Positions 16,206 through 24,214 of a stretch of 48,264 nt of DNA are shown here, one piece after another. The stretch spans positions 1-48,264 of the forward strand of contig JANYAD010000208.1 in assembly GCA_025355165.1 (NCBI GenBank), given 5' to 3'. Source of the DNA: Gammaproteobacteria bacterium (GTDB lineage: Bacteria > Pseudomonadota > Gammaproteobacteria > Steroidobacterales > Steroidobacteraceae). The notes under the pieces were generated by a model. The model was not told the DNA's origin and made no database searches. It saw only the letters and a list, made by a program, of their open reading frames with translations. A program made the translations under genes and the position numbers. Each line of letters opens with the position of its first letter. Position 1 is the first letter of the stretch.

Positions 16206-16910
16206 CTAGTTCGGCGCTTGGCACATCCGGCATCCCCTTTTGTCCGTGTACATGTAGCCTCCATTGATCGTGCAGAGCCTATTCTGCTGCAGGTCATTGC
16301 ATGTGTCGCTGTTGCCAGGTGCGACTCTCGGCGTCATATGGGTCGGACCGGGTATTGCCGAATTGCTCGGCACTGCGCCCACCGATGGCCGGCTTGGTGT
16401 CGAAGCCGCGCTTAGCGGTACCTGATGCAAGAAAATCCTGTCCGGAATGATCTGCAAAAATTGCGGAGGAATCGATTCTCGCCGCAGGATCATATTGTTG
16501 GAATCGATCAAGCTGCCGTCACGAGCTATTCTGAACTGAGCGTCAACTTGAGACGAGCCTGGTGGTATAGGTCTGCAGCCGCCGCCGTTGGGATCGCACA
16601 AGGTCGTGGGCAGGTGGCGATCGATGTTGCGATGAATGCGCAGCGATGCGCCCCCATCTTGATAAGCAGCATAGGTGCCAAAACTTTGAGATTCGGTAAT
16701 CGGCTGCGTAGGTGTGTAAATGATCCCGCGAAAGTGCCCATCGCTCGTGTATTCGATGTACAGATCTCCACTTGCTGCAGCTGTCTGAAACTGTCCATGC
16801 CACTGACCGACTACTAGCGCCTCGCTCGAGCGTTGCGCGAGACCCACTTGGATGACTCCAACTGCACCGCAAACGGTTAGAACCAGTCTGCGCACTTTTC
16901 TTGTCAACAT
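16206..16910 (-). CDS. Exported hypothetical protein with Cys-rich tail
   Basis: A 234-residue protein with an N-terminal signal peptide (basic MLTRKVRRL, then a hydrophobic stretch, cleavage probably after GLAQ near residue 26). The first domain (about 35-140) looks like an all-beta lipocalin-like unit: VVGQWHGQFQTAAASGDLYI, then DGHFRGIIY. A proline/serine-rich linker follows (about 170-200), and the end is a small cysteine motif (DTCNDLQQNRLCTINGGYMY to GCRMCQ) with four Cys. I do not recognise the family. An AAGGGG leader lies before ATG 16910. It probably acts in the periplasm or at the outer surface. Confidence 0.65.
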   Translation of the reverse strand: MLTRKVRRLVLTVCGAVGVIQVGLAQRSSEALVVGQWHGQFQTAAASGDLYIEYTSDGHFRGIIYTPTQPITESQSFGTYAAYQDGGASLRIHRNIDRHLPTTLCDPNGGGCRPIPPGSSQVDAQFRIARDGSLIDSNNMILRRESIPPQFLQIIPDRIFLHQVPLSAASTPSRPSVGAVPSNSAIPGPTHMTPRVAPGNSDTCNDLQQNRLCTINGGYMYTDKRGCRMCQAPN

Positions 16911-17218
16911 TGATCAATCCCCTTGTTTTGTATGAGCGCGAGCAATCAGGGCCTCCCAAACCAAGGCTCTCAGCATACGCGAATTCACCGGGCCCCCAAA
17001 CAAGTCCCCTATCGCGTTGGTTGCAGGGGCCAGTGGAGTGCAATGCGTCGCGAAGCTATCCGCCCCGGCGGCTTATGGAGGCCGGCGACCTTCTTGCAGC
17101 TGATTATCGTTCGCCCCTACGTCAACTTGGTCTGACTTGATTTGACTTTCTGCTGAACATTGTGCCTGATTGGCATTCCAGACTGGCGCGGACGCCTCCC
17201 TGTCGGTTTCGAGGCGAT
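16911..17218. other. Intergenic region, nothing recognised
   Basis: About 300 bases upstream of the exported protein (which reads leftward) and downstream of the helicase operon (also leftward). Short frames on the plus strand lack motifs. It should contain the promoter of the 16910 gene and the end of the helicase transcript, but I see no clear hairpin with a T run. Confidence 0.4.
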
Positions 17219-19459
17219 TCATGCTCGCCAAGCTTGAGGCTTCCACCATCTTGGTAAGTGCTGCGTGACGCTTGGGCGCGCGTACCGCTCATCAATCAAA
17301 TAGAGCGTTCCTCGATCGGAAGTGGAACGTATCACGCGCCCGGCGGCTTGGACCACTTTCTGCAACCCCGGGTACAGATAGGTATATTCGTGTCCCATGT
17401 TGAAACTCTGCTGCAAGCTGTCGGCAATCGCCTCATTCACAAAGTTAACCTGGGGAAGCCCAAGCGTCGCAATGAATGCGCCGATCAGTCGATCACCCGG
17501 CAAGTCGATTCCCTCCGCAAAGGCGCCGCCTAAGACCGCGAAGCCAATGCCTGACCCATTCGGCTCGAATCGGGCAATGAAATCGGCGCGCTCATTTTCA
17601 CTCATGGAGCGATGCTGCAGCCAGGTGGAGATGAGCGGGTGGCAACGAGAGAATTCAGCATGAAGATTCTCGAGATAATCAAAGCTGCTTAAGAACACCA
17701 GATAATTTCCCGGCTGGGCGACGTACTGATTGGCCGCCAACGTTGCGATGGGCGAGAGCGAGGCGCCGCGCTGATTCCAGCGAGTCGAGATATCAGCGAC
17801 AATCCGCACGGATAGTTGCTCGGCATTGAACGGGGAGGGAACGTCCAAGAAGATTGCATCTTCAGGAAGACCCAGCAGATCCTTATAAAAGTCGGGCGGA
17901 TTCAAGGTGCCGGAAAACAGAATCGAGGCGTGCGCGGCGGCGAAGCGCCTTTTGAGGAACGGTGCTGGAATGACGTTGCGGATGCAGAGCGTCGTGCCGG
18001 AAATATCGAAAATCGAGTGAGCGGCGAACTCATCTGCGAGCTGGCAAAAATTGAGTGCATTAAAATAGAAGCGCTCCAGTTCTTGGCCTAGCACCTCGAT
18101 GTGATCGCCGGCAAACTCACTTAGGCTTGTGATCGTTTGCTCAAGGGCGCTTAACAACGGTGCGGGTAACTTGTCGAGCACGCAATAATCACCGATTTGC
18201 GTATCGCACAGGTCCGTCCAACGACGCGACAGACGGCCGAGTGCACGTTTGAGTGATCCTGGTGCCTGATTCACGGCAGCCTGCAAGTCGGCTTCCTTCA
18301 ATGTCACGGTGTGCATGGCGCGGCCGCGCTCGATTAGGTTGTGTGCCTCATCCACGAGAAGGCCCACGCGCCACTCATTTTCAACTGTCAGGCCGAAGAG
18401 CAGTCCGCCGGTGTCGAAGTAATAGTTGTAATCGCCGATCACCACATCCGCCCAACGCACGAGCTCCTGGCCCAAATAATAGGGGCAGACCTGGTGTGCG
18501 GCCGCCACGGCGCGCAGCGCCGAGTGATCCAGGTGCCACACGGCGACCGCGGCGGCGCGCGCGCTGTTCAGTCGATCATAAAATCCTTTCGCGAGCGGAC
18601 AGGACTCCCCATGGCAGGAGAACTCCGGGTTCACGCATGCCTTGTCGCGCGCCACGAGTTCGAGTACCCGCAGCCTCAATGCGGGCTTGGAACTTTGAAG
18701 CAACTGGGTTGCCTCGAGCGCAGTCTGGCGGCCGGTAGTTTTGGCCGATAGATAGAAAATCTTGTCGAGCTTCCCCGTCCCTAAGGCTTTGAGCATGGGG
18801 AACAGCGTGCCGACCGTTTTACCGATGCCGGTTGGCGCCTGCGCGAGAACACAGCGTCCGCGCGTTGCCGCCTTGTAAACGGCTTCCGCCAGCAGCCGCT
18901 GCCCTGCATGAAAATCCACATGCGGAAATTTAAGTTCAAGCAAGGCGGCGTTTCTAACCAGGTGGTGAGCGGTCTCAGCATCGGCCCAAGCCGAGAATTG
19001 CCTGCAAGCTTCGGCAAACTCCGCTTCTAGGGTGTCGGCGCCCACGTGTTCGTGAAGGATGGTCTCTTCCTGGCTTTCAATGTCAAAGTACACGAGCGCC
19101 AGATCGAGGTGGGTCAACTCATCACGGCGGCAGAGCAGGGCGCCATAGGTTTTCAATTGCGCCCAATGCAATGCACGATGATTGCCCTTCATGCGTGCTA
19201 GCTCGCCGCGAAAAGTCTTGAACTCATCCAAGCGCCGCGCGGCCGTATCATAGCCGTCGGCGCGCCCGCGAACGATTAGGGAAGCCTCCGTGGTACTCAA
19301 GGCCATCTCGGTTTCGTATTTAGCACCACGCCGTGCGGCCGCTTGCGCATGTCCCCATACTCCTTCCTGAGCGCTAGGCGCGGGCGTGAAGCGCCGATCG
19401 AGATCTCCGCGCTTCGCCGTAAACTGACACAGCGCCTTCACCGAGACGGGAAAGCTCAC
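17219..19459 (-). CDS. Nuclease/Rad3-XPD-like Fe-S helicase fusion
   Basis: A 746-residue protein. The N-terminal 190 residues look like a PD-(D/E)XK nuclease: VRGRADGYD supplies the Asp, LDEFKTF the E-x-K, and HWAQLKTYGALL the following helix. The rest is a superfamily 2 helicase of the DinG/XPD type: Walker A as APTGIGKT, the DEAD_2 box as DEAH, and the late motif AAGRVIRS. Between them lie four cysteines (KACVNPEFSCHGESC and the later CPYYLG) in the arrangement of the XPD iron-sulfur cluster. It should unwind DNA 5'-3' and may cut it. ATG 19459 overlaps the stop of the VRR-NUC gene upstream, so both proteins are co-expressed and likely act together in DNA crosslink or break repair. Confidence 0.88.
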   Translation of the reverse strand: MSFPVSVKALCQFTAKRGDLDRRFTPAPSAQEGVWGHAQAAARRGAKYETEMALSTTEASLIVRGRADGYDTAARRLDEFKTFRGELARMKGNHRALHWAQLKTYGALLCRRDELTHLDLALVYFDIESQEETILHEHVGADTLEAEFAEACRQFSAWADAETAHHLVRNAALLELKFPHVDFHAGQRLLAEAVYKAATRGRCVLAQAPTGIGKTVGTLFPMLKALGTGKLDKIFYLSAKTTGRQTALEATQLLQSSKPALRLRVLELVARDKACVNPEFSCHGESCPLAKGFYDRLNSARAAAVAVWHLDHSALRAVAAAHQVCPYYLGQELVRWADVVIGDYNYYFDTGGLLFGLTVENEWRVGLLVDEAHNLIERGRAMHTVTLKEADLQAAVNQAPGSLKRALGRLSRRWTDLCDTQIGDYCVLDKLPAPLLSALEQTITSLSEFAGDHIEVLGQELERFYFNALNFCQLADEFAAHSIFDISGTTLCIRNVIPAPFLKRRFAAAHASILFSGTLNPPDFYKDLLGLPEDAIFLDVPSPFNAEQLSVRIVADISTRWNQRGASLSPIATLAANQYVAQPGNYLVFLSSFDYLENLHAEFSRCHPLISTWLQHRSMSENERADFIARFEPNGSGIGFAVLGGAFAEGIDLPGDRLIGAFIATLGLPQVNFVNEAIADSLQQSFNMGHEYTYLYPGLQKVVQAAGRVIRSTSDRGTLYLIDERYARPSVTQHLPRWWKPQAWRA

Positions 19460-21117
19460 AGCGTTTGGGCCCAGCGTACATGACAGACGGCCACTGAAAT
19501 TTGATGTTGCGCGCAGAACGCCATCCAGCGCAGCTGATTGTCCTGCAGCCGATCACCGGGTCCTTTGACCTCGACCATTCGATAGCGTTTTTCGGCTGGC
19601 CAGAACTGGACGAGATCCGGCAGGCCGCTTCGATTTTCCGCCAGGTTATTGAGCAATCGCTCGAAGAGCGCGCGCAAGTCAGCGGCCGGCATGCAGTTCA
19701 GTGCATTCTCCAGCAGATCATCGTTGAGCAAGCCCCAGGTGACAAATGGCGACTGCGTACCCTGCTTGGCTAAAAAGGTTTGCCGAATGCGCGCGGCATG
19801 GGTGTTGGCTTCCAAGGTATTGAGGCACTCATCGACCACTTCGGCGCGCCGCGCTCGAAAGGTCGGGCTGAAGAGGTCCATGGGGCCAAATTGAAATGGA
19901 TGAAAGAAAGCGCCGCAGAGCGGTGCAAAGATCGCATCCCAGAAGAGAAGCCCAAAAAGCGAATTGATCAAGCCGTTCTCGACGTAATACACCGGGGCAT
20001 CGGTTTGGGCCAAAAGTCCGCGCGCAATCATTTCGACCGATTCCCGGCCGGCGGGCGGCGGCACAATCAAGTCGATCCGTTCGGTGCGTACTGCGGCTGC
20101 TCGTTTGCTCGCTGGTACGCCGATCTTTCGTTCAAGGCGCTTGACCATGCGTTCAATCTTTTGTGCTTCGGCGCTGCTTTCCGGGTGTGCTTGCGCACTC
20201 CTCGCAAGATCAATGGCGTCGTGCGTGCGACCGGCGAGTTCGAGACTGCGGATGGCGCGCAACCTCGCGCCGGGGTAGCGACACTCTTTATAGAGACTTA
20301 AGGCCCGTTCCCGATCGCCGCAGCGTTCGTGCTGCCGGGCAATCTGGAACAGCAGTTTTGCGTGACGGGCTTGAAGCCATTCATGTTGCGATGAGACTCT
20401 AGGCACCTGCTCGAGCACCTCTGCCAGGGGTTCCTCCTCGTACAGGCGCCGGCGGCACTCATATAGGGCATAAAAATCCTCAATATCCCGACGAGTACCA
20501 AAGGCCCGGGAGTCTTTGGAAAACGGTACCGCTTCGTACTTGAATATTCCCAAATCCGCGAGCACAAATTCCGACCACCCTTGGCGGAAGTTGCCAAAAA
20601 ATAACAGGCGAAGTTGTGTGCAAAGCGGCGCGATGGTAACTAAGTACACCCGCTCATTCACGTTGCCACGCCATTCCTCAAATGCGCGCGGCTCGGTATA
20701 GGCCTCGCGCAATAATGCGTGCGCTTCGGCCTTCGTCAGACTTGCTGGCAGCTCATTGAAGAGTTCCGAGATCTCGGCGCGCGTGATCAACTTCACCAGG
20801 TCATCAACCGACAAGGCGGGGCGCGGATCTATCCAATTAAGTTCGATGAGCGGGCCAAAGGCCAGGTCGACGGCACCCAGCTCCGGGTAGCGAATCTTCG
20901 ATGCTCGAAAGCGCTGACCGCGGCGCATAATCAGTCGTACCAGCAGCGCTTGCGAGGCACGCGGCAATCCCGCGAACAGGGAGAGAAATTCAGTCTCCGA
21001 GGGCGACAACAAATCACCGTAGCGTTCATGCAGCCACGACATCGCCGTCTGAAAATGATCCAGATAGTAGAGCAGCCCCGGCGGGCGGTCAGACAAAAGG
21101 GATGCTTGAGAGTTCAT
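19456..21117 (-). CDS. VRR-NUC domain nuclease (FAN1-like)
   Basis: A protein of 553 residues from ATG 21117 (a GTG three codons earlier is also possible). The C-terminal 110 residues carry the VRR-NUC fold with the catalytic pattern GLPDLVQFW, then MVEVKGPGDRLQDNQLRW, in which the P-D and E-x-K residues bind metal. The central part is helical with repeated TPR-like segments, and the N-terminal block (YYLDHFQTAMSWLHERYGDLL) is that of bacterial FAN1. Length equals that of the Pseudomonas FAN1 homologue. FAN1 nucleases cut 5' flaps and unhook interstrand crosslinks. It is the first gene of a two-gene operon with the helicase downstream; the four-base overlap indicates translational coupling. 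Confidence 0.9.
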   Translation of the reverse strand: MNSQASLLSDRPPGLLYYLDHFQTAMSWLHERYGDLLSPSETEFLSLFAGLPRASQALLVRLIMRRGQRFRASKIRYPELGAVDLAFGPLIELNWIDPRPALSVDDLVKLITRAEISELFNELPASLTKAEAHALLREAYTEPRAFEEWRGNVNERVYLVTIAPLCTQLRLLFFGNFRQGWSEFVLADLGIFKYEAVPFSKDSRAFGTRRDIEDFYALYECRRRLYEEEPLAEVLEQVPRVSSQHEWLQARHAKLLFQIARQHERCGDRERALSLYKECRYPGARLRAIRSLELAGRTHDAIDLARSAQAHPESSAEAQKIERMVKRLERKIGVPASKRAAAVRTERIDLIVPPPAGRESVEMIARGLLAQTDAPVYYVENGLINSLFGLLFWDAIFAPLCGAFFHPFQFGPMDLFSPTFRARRAEVVDECLNTLEANTHAARIRQTFLAKQGTQSPFVTWGLLNDDLLENALNCMPAADLRALFERLLNNLAENRSGLPDLVQFWPAEKRYRMVEVKGPGDRLQDNQLRWMAFCAQHQISVAVCHVRWAQTL

Positions 21118-21126
21118 GGAGGGCAC

Positions 21127-21515
21127 TTAGGTGGCTCGAACGTCGCCTCATACTACACGCAGAAATATTGCTGCCGCGAGCGTTCGCACGCCGTGCGCGT
21201 CTCCCGTTTTCCATACAGTAGTGAGCGAGAGCCAACACTGTATAAAGGCAATGTCGAGCCTAACGACAGGCGCTGTGTCATCCAATTAACGGTTTAAACG
21301 AGATTGCCTGCGCTGAGATTATTAAATGACCGCGAGGGTTTAGCGGCCCCCGCCTTGTAAAGAATTTCGGATCAAGCGCGATCGCCGCCAAGCTTTTGCG
21401 TAGGGGTCGCACGCCGTGTAGGTGCCTTGATCGGTCAGCAGATCCGCATTAATTGCTGGCTTGAACCACGCGATTGAAGCCGTGCTGGGCAAATGACTCT
21501 ATGATGTAGCGGGCT
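21127..21515. other. Intergenic region with a 7-base inverted repeat upstream of the FAN1 operon
   Basis: ATACAGT (21213-21219) and ACTGTAT (21237-21243) are exact inverted copies separated by 17 bases, about 100 bases upstream of the nuclease gene that reads leftward. They contain LexA-like half-sites but in the wrong order (ACAG before CTGT), so this is not a canonical SOS box. It could be an operator or a hairpin. The remainder holds no gene that I can support; one leftward frame near 21343-21480 reads protein-like but has no start and no family. Confidence 0.4.
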
Positions 21516-21790
21516 GTGCAAGATACTTTGGTGATGACGCAAGTGGAGTCGCTATTCATGCAGCAAGTTAACCCCATCAGGGTTTGTATTGCCGGTGTCA
21601 CGGGCTGGGTCGGGCGTGTGCTCGCACCCGTGATACTGAAGCAGCACGATTTGCTTTTGACCTCGGCGGTAGCAAGAAAATTCAGTCACAAGACAGTGGG
21701 TGAGACGCTGGGGTGTGGCTCTTCGGTGGAAATACGCTCGACCGTCGCTGAAGCGCTGGCAAAGGACAAGTTCGATGTGCTCGTTGACTA
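21516..21790 (+). pseudogene. 5' fragment of a dihydrodipicolinate-reductase-like gene
   Basis: From ATG 21558 (or GTG 21516) the frame reads the N-terminal nucleotide-binding half of DapB-type reductases: IRVCIAGVTGWVGRVLAPVI, then LLLTSAVARK and DKFDVLVDY. Homology ends at VDY near 21789 and the frame stops a few codons later at 21812. Only about 75 of roughly 250 residues remain, so the catalytic domain is missing. The break point coincides, within a few bases, with the end of a histidine-phosphatase fragment on the opposite strand, which points to a deletion or rearrangement joining two unrelated genes. Confidence 0.7.
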
Positions 21791-22143
21791 TCCCGAAACC
21801 GTTCATCCGTGACCATTGGGAGGGCCTGCTTGCCACCTGCGCATGCCTGTATTGCCATCGCCGTGCCTTGAGCTCGGGCATAAGGCGAACTCAACAATGA
21901 GTCGGGGCGTTCGTTGGAGTCCAATTCGGCGAACCATGCTCCGATTGCTCGCGCCTGATCTCGTCCTCGCTCGCTAAGTTCTACGTCGACGTCGCGCGAT
22001 TGAATATCAATTCGTGATACCCCAGCGGCGTGCGCTTTATCCCGCGCCACGTTTCCAGTGCTCTCCCCGTGTCGGACGAGCCAGAGACACGCCGGCCATT
22101 GCGAAGAAGCGACCATTTTCACTCCTGGTTTACCGCTAGCCAT
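21788..22143 (-). pseudogene. Histidine phosphatase (phosphoglycerate-mutase-like) fragment, 3'-truncated
   Basis: From ATG 22143 (or 22116) the frame reads the N-terminal half of a histidine phosphatase: WLVRHGESTGN with the phospho-accepting His, then ELSERGRDQARAIGAWF and SSPYARAQGTAMAI, ending in VTDERFRD, the block that normally precedes the second half of the fold. The homology stops near 21788, exactly where the opposite-strand dapB fragment ends, and the frame continues as nonsense. The second catalytic His is lost, so the product should be inactive. Confidence 0.75.
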
Positions 22144-22506
22144 GGCAGTGTGGAATCGCAGGTGAGACCGCCTGACCTCGAAAGCTAGTTAAGTATCCAT
22201 CACGTCTGCGGCATTTGACAGCCGCTTTTGGCTTTAACCTTTGACAGAAATCTCCTATCAGCAAGGCCCTGTCGCAGAAGTTATGTGCAGTGGCCCGCGG
22301 CTCAATTCTTTGCTGCCTTCACCGGTTTGAATATCGGCTGCAACCCCTGCGTTCACAATAATCTTTCTCAAACTTCCTACCAAAAACGGGCAACAGGCTT
22401 GCCATTGCGATGAGCGTTTTCCTACGCGGGCTATCGGCCTTCAGCACTGCACTCGAGCTTGCCTGGTGCACTACTTTGGATGCCCCCCTTAAAATGGAGA
22501 GCCGAA
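22144..22506. other. Intergenic region, nothing recognised
   Basis: About 360 bases between the truncated phosphatase and the mini-protein upstream of TspO. A 61-codon frame at 22228-22413 has no motif. The promoter of the mini-protein/TspO pair should lie at the right end, but I cannot point to convincing -35 and -10 boxes. Confidence 0.4.
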
Positions 22507-22632
22507 ATGAATTCCTTAATTCCGATGTGGATCATCGGCGCGCCTTTTGTCGGATTGTTAATTCTTGCATTTTCTTTTAAGGGCCCGAGCGCCATGGGAA
22601 GAGACGACCAGTCGATGCATCGAGCCGGTTAG
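22507..22632 (+). CDS. 41-residue single-helix membrane mini-protein upstream of TspO
   Basis: A short frame with ATG at 22507 and TAG at 22630-22632. GGAG at 22496-22499 lies seven bases before the start, a good ribosome-binding site. The peptide begins MNSLIPMWIIGAPFVGLLIL, a hydrophobic stretch long enough to span the membrane once, and ends with a polar, charged tail. The next gene (TspO homologue, GTG 22640) begins eight bases after its stop and has little ribosome-binding site of its own, so its translation may depend on this mini-gene. No family is known to me. Length makes it easy to overlook. Confidence 0.55.
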   Translation: MNSLIPMWIIGAPFVGLLILAFSFKGPSAMGRDDQSMHRAG

Positions 22633-22639
22633 GTTAAGC

Positions 22640-23161
22640 GTGCAGAAGCAAGCCTCTGTAGCGGCGGGCCTGCGCTCGCCGCTTATTTCGGTAGCTATTG
22701 CCTCCGGCGCATTTATCGTGCCTCTGGCTTTGAGTGCATCCAGTAGCCCCGCGCCCAATCACCCCGGCATTTTTTTGTGGTATCGGTCACTTCGAAAGCC
22801 GTTTTTTAAACCTAAAGATTGGATCATCCCGGTCACTTGGTTCGGCATAGAAGCGGCGTTGGCTACGGGGGCCTATAGGTTGCTTCAATCCGCTCCAAGC
22901 GCATCACGAATCCGCGCCCTGAACTGGCTGGGATGGAACGTGCTGATGATCGGGGGATGGAGCCGCCTCTTTTTTAAACGTCGAGAACTAGGAATCAGCA
23001 CCGTTGCCGCGACGACGATGGTGGCAAGCGCAGCGGAGTACATAAGGCAGGCCAAGCAAGTGGATGCCGGCGCGGCGCGAGCAGGAGTTCCCTTTCTCGC
23101 CTGGGTTTCATTTGCAACAGTCCTCACCGGCACGATCTGGGCGATGAATCGCAAGCGATAG
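22640..23161 (+). CDS. TspO/MBR family membrane protein
   Basis: A divergent member of the tryptophan-rich sensory protein family (173 residues from GTG 22640; the open frame extends upstream to a TTG but overlaps the mini-protein). Family marks are WYRSLRKPFFKPKDWIIPVTW after the first helix, a central WSRLFFKRRELG in place of WSPLFFG, and a C-terminal PFLAWVSFATVLTGTIWAMN. Five transmembrane segments are expected. TspO proteins bind porphyrins or tetrapyrroles and in bacteria modulate photosynthesis or stress genes. The proline-rich PPxWVF box is altered to KPKDWIIP. The poor initiation region suggests coupling to the upstream mini-gene. Confidence 0.8.
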   Translation: MQKQASVAAGLRSPLISVAIASGAFIVPLALSASSSPAPNHPGIFLWYRSLRKPFFKPKDWIIPVTWFGIEAALATGAYRLLQSAPSASRIRALNWLGWNVLMIGGWSRLFFKRRELGISTVAATTMVASAAEYIRQAKQVDAGAARAGVPFLAWVSFATVLTGTIWAMNRKR

Positions 23162-23757
23162 GTGGCATCCCTTCTGCCAGCCCTGTGAGTGTTGAGGAAG
23201 TGATGCTGCGCGCCGCATAGGAGTCCCGCCGACGCGCTCTTTTTCACGCGCAAGACGGTGTGCTCCTGGGATTCTGGGACATCCTCGGGAGCTACGTGCC
23301 GAGTGGATCTACCCAACGCTTGACCGACTATCAGTTGGAACTGAAGCGCGTTCCGGAGGAAATCTCCGGTCAGCACAATAGGCGCAAATCCAAGGCTTGA
23401 CCTGCTGCAATGATTCATCACCGCTTGGCGCTCGTCCTCCCGTTCGCGCGGTCCTGCGGCGGCCTCGTCCACCACGTACTGATGAGCGCGATCAACGCGT
23501 CCGCGGCGTATCGCGACGCCGGGAAAGCGTTTTTCGCTCAAGTGTACCGAGCCCAACCCATGAGTCCTAGCAGTCTGACCAATGCGGTATGGGCATGGTA
23601 ATCGATGAAACAATTGCCCTTGAAGACTTCCAGCGCACACCGCAAGCCAAATGTTTGAGGGTGCTCGAAAAAACTCCATCGCGTCCGGCTAATAGGTTCT
23701 CTGCAGGGCGTTGCAAGTCAGTGCCATGATCCCCCAGCGCGGGCGCGAGCTATCGCA
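23162..23757. other. Intergenic region, no supported gene
   Basis: About 600 bases. A long leftward frame overlaps here and runs into TspO on the opposite strand, but its residues show no family pattern and it has the composition expected of a shadow frame. A 63-codon rightward frame at 23410 likewise has no leader or motif. Confidence 0.4.
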
Positions 23758-23985
23758 CTAAGCCTTGGTTCGTGGCTCATTACCGGGAACGGCTCGCTCT
23801 TGAGCGGTCCCGGGCGAGTCTGTTTTTTTCTTTCGTTTCTCCTCCTCTTCCGATCGTCGAGCGCTTGCGAGAGCTTTGCGTCCAATCTCGTCAATAGTGT
23901 CGTCGATGTTTACCAAGCCCTCTCTCAGCTTAGTCGGTATATCGCCGGGTTTACCGTGCGAGTCGTTGGTGCTGTTCATGGTCAT
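23758..23985 (-). CDS. Small charged hypothetical protein
   Basis: A 75-residue protein from ATG 23985 (MTMNSTNDSHGKPG), preceded by AGGCGGG. The middle reads LREGLVNIDDTIDEIGRKAL, a possible amphipathic helix, and is followed by a very charged run (RRSEEEEKRKKK) and a polar tail. No membrane segment or known family is visible. It has a well-formed promoter region with two perfect palindromes flanking a TATAAT box (see 23995-24042), which favours a real and regulated gene. Confidence 0.5.
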   Translation of the reverse strand: MTMNSTNDSHGKPGDIPTKLREGLVNIDDTIDEIGRKALASARRSEEEEKRKKKTDSPGTAQERAVPGNEPRTKA

Positions 23986-23994
23986 TTGCCCGCC

Positions 23995-24042
23995 TAATGA
24001 TCGCGGATCATTATATATACTGAAGTCACGTGGTACTTCAGT
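23995..24042 (-). promoter_or_regulatory. Promoter with two flanking palindromes for the small gene at 23985
   Basis: TAATGATC (23995-24002) and GATCATTA (24006-24013) form an 8-base palindrome with a 3-base centre. ACTGAAGT (24019-24026) and ACTTCAGT (24035-24042) form a second with an 8-base centre. On the minus strand a TATAAT box (24010-24015) overlaps the first palindrome and lies between their axes. The first palindrome is only nine bases from the ATG at 23985. The arrangement looks like a promoter with two operators for a dimeric regulator; the sequences differ, so two regulators or one operator plus a hairpin are alternatives. Confidence 0.5.
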
Positions 24043-24214
24043 CCTTGAAAATCTGTGCATGATCGGGATGGGCCACGGTACCCAACCTTCACACTGCAGC
24101 GACGCCATCATAGGCTCGCGCCGACGGCGAGATTGGCGTGATAAAATACTTGGACTCAGGCAACACCTCGGTTCTGCTTTTTTGCTGTGCGCTCACTTCT
24201 CTTTGGAGTTACCG

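Noticed and set aside
21213-21243. LexA box upstream of the FAN1 operon
   Set aside because: The half-sites occur as ACAG...CTGT with the wrong order and spacing, so it does not fit the CTGT-N8-ACAG operator.
21343-21480. Leftward frame reading ADLLTDQGTYTACDPYAKAW
   Set aside because: It looks protein-like and ends in a stop, but there is no start codon and I could not tie it to any family with confidence.
22885-23679. Long leftward frame overlapping TspO and the following gap
   Set aside because: It is antisense to a recognised gene over a third of its length and has no domain pattern, so it is most likely a shadow frame of GC-rich DNA.
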